Origin: Virgisporangium aurantiacum
GTDB taxonomy: Bacteria > Actinomycetota > Actinomycetes > Mycobacteriales > Micromonosporaceae
Direction of reading: 5' to 3'
DNA: 64,000 nt
NCBI RefSeq assembly: GCF_016863635.1
Contig: NZ_BOPG01000071.1
Span: 1 to 64,000 of the forward strand
The notes beneath the pieces are model-generated. The model worked only from the letters and a program-made list of their open reading frames with translations, had not been told where the DNA came from and ran no database searches. Below are positions 39,009-48,047 of this stretch, in pieces; position 1 is the stretch's first letter, and each line of letters opens with the position of its first letter. Both the position numbers and the translations under genes were made by a program.

Positions 39009-40455
39009 TCGCCGCCGTGAAGCCGCTCCCTTCCGCCGCCGTTCCGTAGACGTTGACGAACAGCGTCTGCCCGTCCGGGCTGAAGCAGGCGCCGGCCAGT
39101 TCGCTGGCGCTGAACCGGTTGACCAGGAACTCGAAGGTGCGTCCGGCCCGGGTCAGGCCGATGAGCCGGTTGACGTCGGTCAGGCCGGGGGCGAGCGGGT
39201 GCTCGTCGCCGTCGACGCTGCCGGCGTCGTCTTCGCAGACCAGGAGGTTGCCGCGCGGGCTGACGGTGAGGTTGTCGGGGGAGTCCAGCACCGAGCCGCC
39301 GGGTGACTCGAACACCAGCCGCAGCACGCCGCCGTCGTGCCCGGGTTCGTACTCCCAGATCTGGCCGTAGCCCTCGGCGAAGCCGTCGGCGTTGACGTCG
39401 CCGTTCTTGGCGTCGCCGCCGCTGGTGGACGCGATGAAGAAGCTGCGGTCGGCGGCCCAGATGCCCTCGAGCCGGTTGAACTTGGCGCCGCCGGCCGCCC
39501 AGCCCTGCGCGAACACGCTGTTGGCTCCGGGCAGTTCGGCCTCGACCACCGGCTCGGGGTCGGGGTTCTCGATGTCGCGCCAGGTCACCGGCAGCCGCCG
39601 GTGTTCGGTCTGCCCCTCGCGGAGGTCGGCCTGCGGGCGTCCCTTGATCATGAGAATCTGCAGGCGACCGCCGCGGTCGAGCCGGGCCGGGTCGCGCGGC
39701 AGGAAGCGGTAGAAGCCGCTGCCGCGGCCGGAGCCGGCGTCCTCGGTCAGGTAGACCACGCCGGTGCGCTGGTCGGTGGCGACCGCCTCGTGCGAGAACC
39801 GGCCCATCGCGGTGAGCGGTTCCGCCGGGACGGTGGTGCGCGCGTCGATCGGCACCAGGAACACGTACCCGTGCTTCCGGCCGTAGCCGGCCTGCGTGCC
39901 GACGATCGTCTCCTCGCAGGTCAGCCAGCCCCGGCGGCGCCACGCGATGCCGCCCGCGCAGTTGATGTGCGTGCCGTTGACGCCGATGTGGTCGCGGACG
40001 ATCGTGCGGGTGCGCGGGTCGTAGTCGAGCACGGTGACGCCGCCGCCGGACAACTGGTCGTACCGGGTCTGCGCCGGGCCGCCGACGGTGCCCTGGCCGG
40101 GCGCGTTGCGGTCCTCCTGGTTGCGGGTCAGCCGCACGGTGCGGCCGGGACCGTCGAAGGCGGCCATGCCGTCGTGGCTGCTCGGGTTGCGCAGCGACGG
40201 GTCGCTCACCATCGGCGTGCCGGTCTTGCCGAACACCACGTAGGAGAAGCCGGCCGGCAGGGCGAAGTACGACACGCCGGGGTCGTTGGCGGCGGGGACC
40301 GGGCGCAGCGGCCCGTAGCCGCCGGTGTAGTTCTCGGGATTGTTTCTCGGCGGCGTGGCCGCCTCGGCGGCGGAGTCGAACACGGCGGCGGCGAGCACGG
40401 CTCCGCCGGTAGCGGCGGCTCCACGGGCCAGGAACGAGCGGCGATCCAGCTCCAT
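38977..40455 (-). CDS. PhoX-type secreted phosphatase (DUF839)
   Basis: 492 aa. A twin-arginine signal (DRRSFLARGAAATGGA) means folded export. The mature part has the PhoX features GVTVLDYDPRTRTIVRDHIG, CAGGIAWRRRGWLTCEE, RFSHEAVATD and the EDDAGS Asp/Glu region that holds iron and calcium in PhoX. Expected to release phosphate from organic esters. GGAGGA lies just upstream of ATG 40455. A palindrome shared with the tetR promoter is about 100 nt upstream. Confidence 0.85.
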   Translation of the reverse strand: MELDRRSFLARGAAATGGAVLAAAVFDSAAEAATPPRNNPENYTGGYGPLRPVPAANDPGVSYFALPAGFSYVVFGKTGTPMVSDPSLRNPSSHDGMAAFDGPGRTVRLTRNQEDRNAPGQGTVGGPAQTRYDQLSGGGVTVLDYDPRTRTIVRDHIGVNGTHINCAGGIAWRRRGWLTCEETIVGTQAGYGRKHGYVFLVPIDARTTVPAEPLTAMGRFSHEAVATDQRTGVVYLTEDAGSGRGSGFYRFLPRDPARLDRGGRLQILMIKGRPQADLREGQTEHRRLPVTWRDIENPDPEPVVEAELPGANSVFAQGWAAGGAKFNRLEGIWAADRSFFIASTSGGDAKNGDVNADGFAEGYGQIWEYEPGHDGGVLRLVFESPGGSVLDSPDNLTVSPRGNLLVCEDDAGSVDGDEHPLAPGLTDVNRLIGLTRAGRTFEFLVNRFSASELAGACFSPDGQTLFVNVYGTAAEGSGFTAAITGPWRRGVL

Positions 40456-40551
40456 GACTGTCCTCCTCGACGATGAGTCGGCATCCAGCCGGCTCCGAGC
40501 CGGCTCCGAGCAAGCCTTGAGGATATAGACCTGGATGAACTCTCGGGCGGT

Positions 40552-40573
40552 CTCCGTACGGCGCCGTACGGAG
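40552..40573. promoter_or_regulatory. 22-bp perfect palindrome between phoX and parA
   Basis: Arms 40552-40562 and 40563-40573 are perfect reverse complements. The centre reads CCGTACG-N4-CGTACGG, the same half-sites and spacing as the palindrome ahead of the tetR gene at 47.3 kb. A direct repeat of CCGGCTCCGAG (two copies, ending at 40510) lies between it and phoX. Confidence 0.7.
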
Positions 40574-40714
40574 CGTGTCGAAACATGCCAACCTTTCATA
40601 TCCGCGACACGCCGCACGCGCTGGTGAAGACGTTCCATGCGGTGTCGTACAGTCGGGCGACGGCCAGCCCGCCGGCCCGGTGTCGGGCTTGCCGCCTGGA
40701 GGGCGAGGCTGAGC

Positions 40715-41653
40715 ATGGCGGGCATGGAGCAGCAGGCCGAGGCGTGGACCACCACCATGCGGGCCGAGCAGGCATCGATGGACATTGGTGCCGAACTCGG
40801 TCCGTCGGATCCGACCGCCTACACGGCCCGCAAGCCGATCCCGGAACCGTCGCCGGTCGACCGGCACGGTCCCGCGCGCATCATCGCGATGGCGAACCAG
40901 AAGGGTGGCGTCGGCAAGACGACGTCCACCATCAATCTCGGCGCGGCGCTGGCCGAGTACGGCCGGCGCGTGCTGGTGGTCGACTTCGACCCGCAGGGTG
41001 CGCTGTCGGTGGGTCTGGGTGTCAACCCGCACAACATGGACCTGTCCATCTACAACCTGCTGATGGACGGCGACGTCGGCATCGACGACATCCTCATCAA
41101 GACCGACATGGCCGGCCTGCACCTCCTGCCGGCGAACATCGACCTGTCGGCGGCCGAGATCCAGCTGGTCAACGAGGTCGCGCGGGAGATGGCGCTGGCC
41201 CGGGTGCTGCGCCCGGTGCTGCGCGAGTACGACTACATCCTCATCGACTGCCAGCCGTCGCTGGGCCTGCTCGCGATCAACGCGCTCACCGTCGCGCACG
41301 GCGTGATGATCCCCCTGGAGTGTGAGTTCTTCAGCCTCCGCGGGGTCGCCCTGCTGCTCGACACGATCGACAAGGTGCGCGAGCGGCTCAACTTCGACCT
41401 CGAGCTCGAGGGCATCCTCGCCACGATGTACGACTCCCGGACCACCCACTGCCGGCAGGTGCTGCAGCGGGTCGTGGAGGCGTTCGGCGACAAGGTGTAC
41501 CAGACGGTGATCACGAAGACCGTCAAGTTCCCCGAGTCGACGGTGGCGGGCGCGCCGATCACCACGCTCGATCCGGCGTCGTCCGGCGCCCGCAACTACC
41601 GTCAGCTGGCTCGTGAGGTCATCGCCGCCCACGACGAACGTCTCGCTCGTTAG
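40715..41653 (+). CDS. ParA/Soj-family ATPase next to scpAB
   Basis: 312 aa. Deviant Walker A KGGVGKT (63-69), switch I VDFDPQGALSVGLG and Walker B ILIDCQPSLG. The first 50 residues are an extension. This is the second, scpAB-linked ParA paralogue (Rv1708 type), not the origin-proximal parA, which would be next to parB. It may act with condensin loading or chromosome positioning. ATG 40715 was chosen for GAGG 6 nt upstream. Confidence 0.9.
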   Translation: MAGMEQQAEAWTTTMRAEQASMDIGAELGPSDPTAYTARKPIPEPSPVDRHGPARIIAMANQKGGVGKTTSTINLGAALAEYGRRVLVVDFDPQGALSVGLGVNPHNMDLSIYNLLMDGDVGIDDILIKTDMAGLHLLPANIDLSAAEIQLVNEVAREMALARVLRPVLREYDYILIDCQPSLGLLAINALTVAHGVMIPLECEFFSLRGVALLLDTIDKVRERLNFDLELEGILATMYDSRTTHCRQVLQRVVEAFGDKVYQTVITKTVKFPESTVAGAPITTLDPASSGARNYRQLAREVIAAHDERLAR

Positions 41654-41660
41654 ACCGTTC

Positions 41661-42266
41661 ATGCTGTGGGCTCTCGCACAGCCCGCGGCGATGGCGGGGC
41701 TGATAGGCGCGTTCGCCATCGGGGTCGGCCTCCGCGCGGCGGTCGCGCGCATTTTCGGGGTTTCCGGTGACGGCATGAGCACGCGTCTCGACCCGCTCGG
41801 CGTCGTGGCGGCGTGCTTCAGCGGCACGGGGTGGGGCAGTCCCGGTGCCGCTCCGGCCAGTCGTCGCGAGTGGTGGGCGATCGCCGCCGGCCCGGTCGCG
41901 GCGCTGGTCGCCAGCCAGCTGGCGTTCGTCGCCTATCGCCGGGCCTACCCCGACATGGGCCTGCCGCTGCGCCTCTACCGCCCGTCCGACGTGCTGCACG
42001 GTGCGGTCGCGCCGACGCACGCGGCGCAGCTCATGCTGTCGGTGGCGGTCGGGCTGCTGTGCTTCGGGCTGCTCGCGCTGCTGCCCGTCCCCCCGTTCGA
42101 CGGTTACCGGCTGATCACCGTGCCCACCCCCGACGGCCCGGCCGCGTGGGAGCGGCTGGCCGCGCTGGTGGCGTTCGTGCTGCTGGTGGTGCCGGTCGCC
42201 GGGCGTCCGCCACTGCTCATGGCGCTCGATACGGTGGCCGGGCCGCTGGTGCGGGTGTGGGCGTGA
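41661..42266 (+). CDS. M50-like polytopic membrane protein lacking HExxH
   Basis: 201 aa with four or five membrane helices. A late motif LPVPPFDGYRL resembles the NPxDG metal loop of site-2 proteases, but where HExxH is expected there is SGTGWGSPG and no such motif, so it is probably not a protease. It lies between parA-like and scpA and its stop overlaps the scpA start. Function unknown. The ATG start has no clear ribosome site. Confidence 0.65.
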   Translation: MLWALAQPAAMAGLIGAFAIGVGLRAAVARIFGVSGDGMSTRLDPLGVVAACFSGTGWGSPGAAPASRREWWAIAAGPVAALVASQLAFVAYRRAYPDMGLPLRLYRPSDVLHGAVAPTHAAQLMLSVAVGLLCFGLLALLPVPPFDGYRLITVPTPDGPAAWERLAALVAFVLLVVPVAGRPPLLMALDTVAGPLVRVWA

Positions 42267-43165
42267 GTTACCGTTCTGCGGTGGCAGAGCCTGGGTCGGG
42301 TACCGCCTCGGGGCCGGAACCCGAGGCGGTCGTCGCGCCCGGTTTCCACGTCAAGCTGGTCAACTTCGAGGGCCCGTTCGACCTGCTGCTGCAGCTGATC
42401 GCCAAGCACAAGCTCGACGTCACCGAGCTGGCCCTGCACCGCGTCACCGACGATTTCATCGTCTACATCCGGGCCATGGGCAAGGACTGGGACCTCGACG
42501 AGGCCAGCGAATTCCTGCTCATCGCCGCGACGCTGCTCGACCTGAAGGCGGCCCGGCTGCTGCCGTCGGCGTCGGTGGAGGACGAGGAGGACCTGGCCCT
42601 CCTGGAGGCCCGCGACCTGCTGTTCGCCCGGCTGCTGCAGTACCGGGCGTTCAAGGAAGCGGCGGCGTTCCTCCAGAAGATGGAGGCGGCCGCGTCCCGC
42701 CGTTATCCCCGCTCGGTGCAGATGGAGGCGCAGTTCGCCGACCTCCTGCCCGAGCTGATCCTCGGCATCGGCGCCGAACGCCTGGCCGCCCTGGCCGTGA
42801 AGGCCATGACCCCCCGACCCGAGCCGACCGTGTCGATCAGCCACGTGCACGACGTCAAGGTCAGCGTGCGCGAACACGCCAACCTCCTGCGGGAACGCCT
42901 GTTGCAGATGAGAACCGCGACCTTCAGAGTGCTGTGTGCCGACTGCGCGAATACGCTGGAGGTGGTTGCGCGGTTCCTGGCGCTGCTCGAGTTGTACCGC
43001 GAGGGCCTGGTCGGTTTCGATCAGGTACAAGCCCTGGGCGAGCTGACCATCCGCTGGACCGCCGGCGACGCCGACGGCACCACCCTGAAGGTCGACGAAT
43101 ACGCCGGCACCACCGACCCGCCCCCCAAGCCCACCGCCGACCCTGGACTCCCGGACACGCCATAG
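42263..43165 (+). CDS. scpA: Condensin subunit ScpA
   Basis: 300 aa. Kleisin of the SMC-ScpAB condensin. N-terminal FEGPFDLLLQLIAKHKLDVT and the SEFLLIAATLLDLKA motif bind the SMC neck; the C-terminal winged helix includes VVARFLALLELYREGLV. GTG overlaps the previous stop. A Pro-rich 25-residue tail follows the winged helix. Confidence 0.93.
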   Translation: MSYRSAVAEPGSGTASGPEPEAVVAPGFHVKLVNFEGPFDLLLQLIAKHKLDVTELALHRVTDDFIVYIRAMGKDWDLDEASEFLLIAATLLDLKAARLLPSASVEDEEDLALLEARDLLFARLLQYRAFKEAAAFLQKMEAAASRRYPRSVQMEAQFADLLPELILGIGAERLAALAVKAMTPRPEPTVSISHVHDVKVSVREHANLLRERLLQMRTATFRVLCADCANTLEVVARFLALLELYREGLVGFDQVQALGELTIRWTAGDADGTTLKVDEYAGTTDPPPKPTADPGLPDTP

Positions 43166-43208
43166 CGTGGACAGAATTCCAAGATCGCCCGAGAGACAGG
43201 TATCCCCC

Positions 43209-44450
43209 GTGACGCGTGACGAGTCGCTTGCCGAGCAGGCGGCAGCGTGGGTGCCACCATGGTCCCGCTCCGAAGAGCAACAGCCCGTGCCCGAGCAGGC
43301 CGAGGAGCAGCCCGCAGCGGAGCAGCCCGTGGCCGAGGAGTTGGCGGCCGAGGAGCTGGCGGCCGAGCCCGTGGCCGAGCAGCCCGAGGAGCAGTCCGCG
43401 GCGGAGCAGCCGGTGGCGGAACAGCCCGCGGCGGTCGAGCCCACGGAGCAGCTGGCGGCGGAAGAACCTGCGGCGGGGCAGCCTGCGGAAGTGCCCGCGG
43501 CGGAAGAGGCTGCGGAGCGGTCGGCGGCGGAGCGGTCCGTGGAGGCGCCGGTGGCCGAGGCAGATTGGGAATGGGACGATTCCGATACGTCCGACACTCT
43601 GGATATCGCCGCCCACCTGGAGCCGACCGAGCCGGCGGTCGCGGCCGAGCCAGCCGTAGCGGTCGAGGTGGGGGCGATTCTCGAGCCGGAGCCGGCGTTT
43701 CCGGGGGAGCCGCTGGAACCCGTCGAGCCGTTCGAGCCGGTGGAACCGCTGCCGCCGATGGAGCCGATGGTCCCGGCCGAGCCGGTCGAGCCGTTGGTGC
43801 CCGACGAGCCGGTCGAGCCGCTCCTGCCCGACGGATCTGCGCTGGCCGGAGAGCGGGCAGACGCGTCTTCGATTGAAGCCGCAACCGAAGCCCAGCTGGC
43901 AGCGGTCCCGTCAGCGGAACTGAAAGGCGCCCTCGAAGCTATTTTGCTGGTCGTCGACGAGCCGGTCGGCGAGATCATGTTGGCGCAGATCATCGAGCAG
44001 CCGACCGAGCGGATCGCGGCGATGCTGGCCGAGCTGGCCGCCGAGTACGACCGGGAGCAGCGGGGGTTCGAGCTGCGGTCGGTCGCGGGTGGGTGGCGGT
44101 TCTACACGCGCACGGCGTACGCACCCTACGTGGAGCGGTTCGTGCTCGACGGGCAGCAGGTGCGGCTCACGCAGGCGGCGCTGGAGACGTTGGCGGTGAT
44201 CGCGTACAAGCAGCCCGTGGCGCGGTCGCGGATTTCGGCGATCCGGGGGGTGAACTGCGACGGGGTGGTGCGCACGCTGCTGTCGCGGGGGCTCATCGAG
44301 GAGTGTGGCAGTGAGCCCGACAGCGGGGCGCACCTGTACCGTACGACGACGCTGTTCCTGGAGAAGTTGGGGCTGAACTCGGTCGACGAGTTGCCGCCGC
44401 TGGCTCCGTTCCTGCCAGACGACGTGGAGGCCCTCGCCGATGCAACCTGA
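43209..44450 (+). CDS. scpB: Condensin subunit ScpB with long acidic N-terminal extension
   Basis: 413 aa from GTG 43209 (ACAGG 8 nt upstream); a GTG at 43167 is the alternative. The ScpB core, two winged helices, is about residues 234-413 (AELKGALEAILLVVDEPVGE, then TQAALETLAVIAYKQPVARS). The first 230 residues are Glu/Pro/Ala-rich with AEQP, AEEL and EPVEP repeats and hardly any basic residues. Typical ScpB is about 200 aa, so this extension is large. It overlaps rluB by 11 nt. Confidence 0.92.
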   Translation: MTRDESLAEQAAAWVPPWSRSEEQQPVPEQAEEQPAAEQPVAEELAAEELAAEPVAEQPEEQSAAEQPVAEQPAAVEPTEQLAAEEPAAGQPAEVPAAEEAAERSAAERSVEAPVAEADWEWDDSDTSDTLDIAAHLEPTEPAVAAEPAVAVEVGAILEPEPAFPGEPLEPVEPFEPVEPLPPMEPMVPAEPVEPLVPDEPVEPLLPDGSALAGERADASSIEAATEAQLAAVPSAELKGALEAILLVVDEPVGEIMLAQIIEQPTERIAAMLAELAAEYDREQRGFELRSVAGGWRFYTRTAYAPYVERFVLDGQQVRLTQAALETLAVIAYKQPVARSRISAIRGVNCDGVVRTLLSRGLIEECGSEPDSGAHLYRTTTLFLEKLGLNSVDELPPLAPFLPDDVEALADAT

Positions 44451-45174
44451 CGGTGCCCAGCGCCTGCAGAAGATTCTCTCGGCGTCGGGGGTCGCGTCGC
44501 GGCGGGCGGCGGAGGAGTTGATCGCCGCGGGGCGGGTCACGGTGGACGGGCGGCGGGCCGAACTCGGCGACCGGGCCGACCCGGCCACGGTGGAGATCCA
44601 CGTCGACGGCGAGCGGATCGTCACCGACAAGTCGCGGGTGTACCTGGCGATCAACAAGCCGCGCGGTGTGGTGTCGACGATGGACGACGAGCGCGGCCGT
44701 GCGGCGTTGGCCGACTTCCTGCCACCGGGTACGCGGCGGGTCTACCACGTGGGGCGGCTCGACGCCGACAGCGAGGGCCTGCTGCTGCTCACCAACGACG
44801 GTGATCTGGCGCACAAGTTGATGCACCCGGCGTACGAGGTGAAGAAGACGTACCTGTGTCACGTGCAGGGTCCGATCCCGCGCGGGCTCGGGCGTCAGTT
44901 GCGCGAGGGGATCGAGCTGGAGGACGGGCCGGCGTCGGCGGACTCGTTCCGGATCGTCGACGCCGAGGGCCGCAACGTGCTGGTCGAGATCGTGGTGCAC
45001 GAGGGGCGCAAGCACATCGTGCGGCGGATGATGGCCGAGGTCGGGCACCCGGTGAGCCGGCTCATCCGGGTCGCGGTCGGGCCGGTGAAACTCGGCGATC
45101 TGAAGGCCGGGCGCACCCGGCGGCTCAGCCCGTCGGAGGTCGCCGGGCTGTTCAGGTTGGTGGAGTCCGCCTGA
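44440..45174 (+). CDS. rluB: RluB-type rRNA pseudouridine synthase
   Basis: 244 aa. S4 domain at 8-60 (RLQKILSASGVASRRAAEEL), then the RsuA/RluB catalytic domain with the Asp in VGRLDADSEGLLLLTNDG (D108). It probably modifies 23S rRNA helix 89/90 uridines. Conserved position scpB-rluB-cmk-der. Confidence 0.92.
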   Translation: MQPDGAQRLQKILSASGVASRRAAEELIAAGRVTVDGRRAELGDRADPATVEIHVDGERIVTDKSRVYLAINKPRGVVSTMDDERGRAALADFLPPGTRRVYHVGRLDADSEGLLLLTNDGDLAHKLMHPAYEVKKTYLCHVQGPIPRGLGRQLREGIELEDGPASADSFRIVDAEGRNVLVEIVVHEGRKHIVRRMMAEVGHPVSRLIRVAVGPVKLGDLKAGRTRRLSPSEVAGLFRLVESA

Positions 45175-45231
45175 CTACCGCTCTCCGGTGACGGGTACTG
45201 TCTTTGAGGACTTCTGGCGAGTGGAGGGCTG

Positions 45232-45891
45232 ATGAACGGCGGCTGTGTGGTCGCGGTGGACGGCCCTTCCGGGTCGGGCAAGTCGACGGTGTCGCGGCGG
45301 TTGGCGGTGGCGCTGAGCGCCCGCTATCTCGACACCGGCGCGATGTACCGGGCGGTCACCTGGGCCGTGCTGCGGGCGGGCGTCGACCCGTCCGACGCGG
45401 CCGCGGTTGCCGCGGTGTGCGCCCGGGTCTCGCTCGACGTCGGTACCGACCCGCAGGCGCCGCACATCCGCGTCGACGGGGTGCCGGTCGACGGGCCGAT
45501 CCGTGGCGTCGACGTCACGGCCGCGGTGTCGGCGGTCGCGGCGGTTCCGGCGGTGCGCGCAGCGCTGGTCGCGCTGCAGCGCAAGATCATCGTGGCCGCG
45601 GACCGCATCGTCGTCGAGGGGCGTGACATCGGGACGGTCGTGGCGCCCGACGCCGATCTCAAGGTGTACCTGACGGCGTCGGTCGACGAACGGGCCCGGC
45701 GGCGCAGCGGCGAGAACATGGTCGACGTCGACACGACGGCCGCCGATCTGCGTCGCCGCGACCAGTTCGACTCCACGCGGGCCGCCGATCCGCTGCGGCG
45801 CGCCACCGACGCCGTCGAACTCGACACCACGCGGCTCGGCATCGACGAGGTGGTGTCGCGACTCCGGGAGCTACTGGGTGTTCGGGCATGA
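45232..45891 (+). CDS. cmk: Cytidylate kinase
   Basis: 219 aa. Phosphorylates CMP and dCMP. P-loop GPSGSGKS (11-18), CMP-binding DTGAMYRAVT, VEGRDIGTVV and the RRDQFDSTRAADPLRRA lid region. GTGGAGGG precedes the ATG. It overlaps der by 4 nt (ATGA). Confidence 0.95.
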   Translation: MNGGCVVAVDGPSGSGKSTVSRRLAVALSARYLDTGAMYRAVTWAVLRAGVDPSDAAAVAAVCARVSLDVGTDPQAPHIRVDGVPVDGPIRGVDVTAAVSAVAAVPAVRAALVALQRKIIVAADRIVVEGRDIGTVVAPDADLKVYLTASVDERARRRSGENMVDVDTTAADLRRRDQFDSTRAADPLRRATDAVELDTTRLGIDEVVSRLRELLGVRA

Positions 45892-47255
45892 CGTCGCCGT
45901 CTGATTTTCTCGAAGAGCTCGACGACGACGGCCTTCTGGTACCGGTGGTCGCCGTGGTCGGCCGGCCGAACGTGGGCAAGTCGACGCTGGTCAATCGCAT
46001 CATCGGACGGCGCCAGGCCGTCGTCGAGGACATTCCCGGTGTGACCCGCGACCGCGTCGCCTACGACGCGCAGTGGTCCGGTCGGCGGTTCACGGTCGTC
46101 GACACCGGTGGCTGGGAGCCCGACGCCAAGGACCGGGCCGCGCGCATCGCCGCACAGGCCGAGATCGCCGTGGCCACCGCCGACGTGGTGGTGTTCGTGG
46201 TCGACGGCGTGGTCGGGCCGACCGACGTCGACGAGGCGGCCGTGCGGATGCTGCGCCGCGGCGGCAAGCCGGTGCTGCTGGTCGCCAACAAGATCGACAG
46301 TTCGCGGCAGGAGCCCGAGGTGGCGGCGCTGTGGTCGCTCGGTCTCGGCGAGCCGTATCCGGTGTCGGCGCTGCACGGCCGGGGCTCGGGTGACCTGCTC
46401 GACGCCGTTCTGGCGGCTCTTCCTACTCCCGCGCCGGTGGAGGACTTCTCCGACAAGCCGCGCGGGCCGCGCCGGGTGGCGCTGGTCGGCCGGCCGAACG
46501 TCGGCAAGTCCAGCCTGCTGAACAAGCTGGCGGGGGAGGAGCGGGCGCTCGTCGACCCGGTGGCCGGTACCACCGTCGACCCCGTCGACTCGCTGGTGCA
46601 GATCGGCGGCGAGGAGTGGCTGCTCGTCGACACGGCCGGGCTGCGCAAGCGGGTCGGGCAGGCCAGCGGCACCGAGTACTACGCCAGCCTGCGCACCGCG
46701 GCCGCCATCGACGCGGCCGAGGTGGCGATCCTCCTGCTCGACTCGGCCGAGCCGATCAGCGAGCAGGACACCCGGATCCTGTCGATGGTCGTCGACGCCG
46801 GCCGGGCCCTGGTGCTGGCGTTCAACAAGTGGGACCTGGTCGACGAGGACCGCCGCCTCCGCATGACCCGCGAGATCGAGCGGGAGTTGCGGCGGGTGCC
46901 GTGGGCGTTGCGCGTCAACGTGTCCGCGCGGACGGGTCGTTCGGTCGACAAGCTGGCCCCGGCTCTGCGGTTGGCGTTGGCGAACTGGGAACGCCGGGTG
47001 CCGACCGGCCAGCTCAACAGCTGGTTGACCGCGCTGGTGCAGGCGACGCCGCACCCGATCCGCAGCGGCAAGGCGCCCCGGGTGCTGTTCGCGACCCAGG
47101 CCGGCACGTCGCCGCCGAAGTTCGTGCTCTTCACGACCGGTCCGCTCGACCCCGGGTACGTCAGGTTCATCGAACGCAAGCTCCGCGAGGAGTTCGACTT
47201 CGAGGGAACGCCGGTTCACGTGACCGTGAAACCGCGTCAGAAACGTTCTCGCTAA
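45888..47255 (+). CDS. der: Ribosome-assembly GTPase Der (EngA)
   Basis: 455 aa. Two tandem GTPase domains with GRPNVGKS at 25-32 and near 201-208, DTGGWEP and DTAGLRK switches, NKID and NKWD specificity motifs, and a C-terminal KH-like domain ending in the basic RQKRSR tail. Essential for 50S subunit maturation. Last gene of the conserved block. Confidence 0.96.
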   Translation: MTSPSDFLEELDDDGLLVPVVAVVGRPNVGKSTLVNRIIGRRQAVVEDIPGVTRDRVAYDAQWSGRRFTVVDTGGWEPDAKDRAARIAAQAEIAVATADVVVFVVDGVVGPTDVDEAAVRMLRRGGKPVLLVANKIDSSRQEPEVAALWSLGLGEPYPVSALHGRGSGDLLDAVLAALPTPAPVEDFSDKPRGPRRVALVGRPNVGKSSLLNKLAGEERALVDPVAGTTVDPVDSLVQIGGEEWLLVDTAGLRKRVGQASGTEYYASLRTAAAIDAAEVAILLLDSAEPISEQDTRILSMVVDAGRALVLAFNKWDLVDEDRRLRMTREIERELRRVPWALRVNVSARTGRSVDKLAPALRLALANWERRVPTGQLNSWLTALVQATPHPIRSGKAPRVLFATQAGTSPPKFVLFTTGPLDPGYVRFIERKLREEFDFEGTPVHVTVKPRQKRSR

Positions 47256-47264
47256 GCGTTTCTG
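47238..47264 (+). terminator. Hairpin over the der stop codon
   Basis: CAGAAACG (47238-47245) pairs with CGTTTCTG (47257-47264) around an 11-nt loop that contains the der TAA. There is no T run, so it is a weak terminator candidate. Confidence 0.4.
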
Positions 47265-47280
47265 CAGGTCATTCCGCTGC

Positions 47281-47298
47281 CCGTACGTTAGCGTACGG
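47281..47298 (+). promoter_or_regulatory. Palindromic operator and -10 box of tetR
   Basis: CCGTACG-N4-CGTACGG spans 47281-47298. It overlaps TAGCGT (47289-47294), which lies 8 nt before ATG 47303, so a bound repressor would cover the promoter of its own leaderless gene. Confidence 0.7.
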
Positions 47299-47302
47299 AA
47301 AC

Positions 47303-47863
47303 ATGAACGCTCGTCTTTCCGTGGAGTCCTGGGCGGCCGCCGCGCTCGACGCGCTGATCGACGGCGGGGTGCCGGCGGTGGCGGTCGAGCCGCTGGCTGT
47401 TCGCCTGGGTGCCACCAAGGGCAGCTTCTACTGGCACTTCAGCAACCGTGACGCCCTGCTGGCGGCGGCGCTCGAGCTGTGGGAGAAGCGCTACAACGAA
47501 TCGATCGAGGTTGCTGACCAGGTGGCTGAGCCGGCCCGGCGGCTGGCCTTCCTGTTCGCCGACGTGATGTCGGGCAGCACCGACGAGGTCAACCTGCTCG
47601 CGGCGGCGGACCATCCGCTGGTGGGCCCGGTGGTGCGACGGGTGGCCGCCCGCCGGACCGACTACCTGATCGACCTGTTCCGTCAGATGGGCTACTCGTT
47701 GGGCGAGGCGCGGCGGCGAGGGCTGCTGGCGCATCAGGTGTATATCGGGTATATCGAGATGTCCCGGCGGCTGCCGGAGTTGTTGCCGAGCGGCGTGGCG
47801 TCGGAGCGGCATTACGTCGAGACGGTGCACGCCATGCTGACCGGCCCTGTCACGGTCGACTGA
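47303..47863 (+). CDS. TetR-family regulator
   Basis: 186 aa. Helix-turn-helix at about 10-55 (LDALIDGGVPAVAVEPLAVR, then ATKGSFYWHFSNRDALLAAA), typical of TetR proteins, and a divergent helical ligand domain. The promoter palindrome implies autoregulation, and the same palindrome occurs between phoX and parA. Ligand unknown. Convergent with the alpha/beta hydrolase gene across a repeat cluster. Confidence 0.88.
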   Translation: MNARLSVESWAAAALDALIDGGVPAVAVEPLAVRLGATKGSFYWHFSNRDALLAAALELWEKRYNESIEVADQVAEPARRLAFLFADVMSGSTDEVNLLAAADHPLVGPVVRRVAARRTDYLIDLFRQMGYSLGEARRRGLLAHQVYIGYIEMSRRLPELLPSGVASERHYVETVHAMLTGPVTVD

Positions 47864-47945
47864 TCCCGTACGCCCTGGTCTTTCATCCTAGCCTCCTAGG
47901 ATGCGGAGGCGGGGTGAGGCCGTGCCACGCGCGCCCGCCCCTCGA

Positions 47946-48025
47946 GCGTCGATCTTGCAGTTGTGGTGGGCTACAAACATGGGCAAATGCGGGCGAAAAA
48001 GGCGCCACAACTGCAAGATCGACGC
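47946..48025. repeat. Inverted-repeat element, copy 2
   Basis: Perfect 21-bp arms at 47946-47966 and 48005-48025 with a 38-nt spacer. Shares the GATCTTGCAGTTGTG core with the 4.7-kb copy; spacer sequence is unrelated. Confidence 0.85.
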
Positions 48026-48027
48026 CA

Positions 48028-48047
48028 GAGAACCGCCGGCGGTTCTC
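48028..48047. repeat. 20-bp perfect palindrome joining copies 2 and 3
   Basis: GAGAACCGCC followed directly by its reverse complement, between the two inverted-repeat elements. As RNA it would form a loopless stem, as DNA a cruciform or binding site. Confidence 0.75.
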
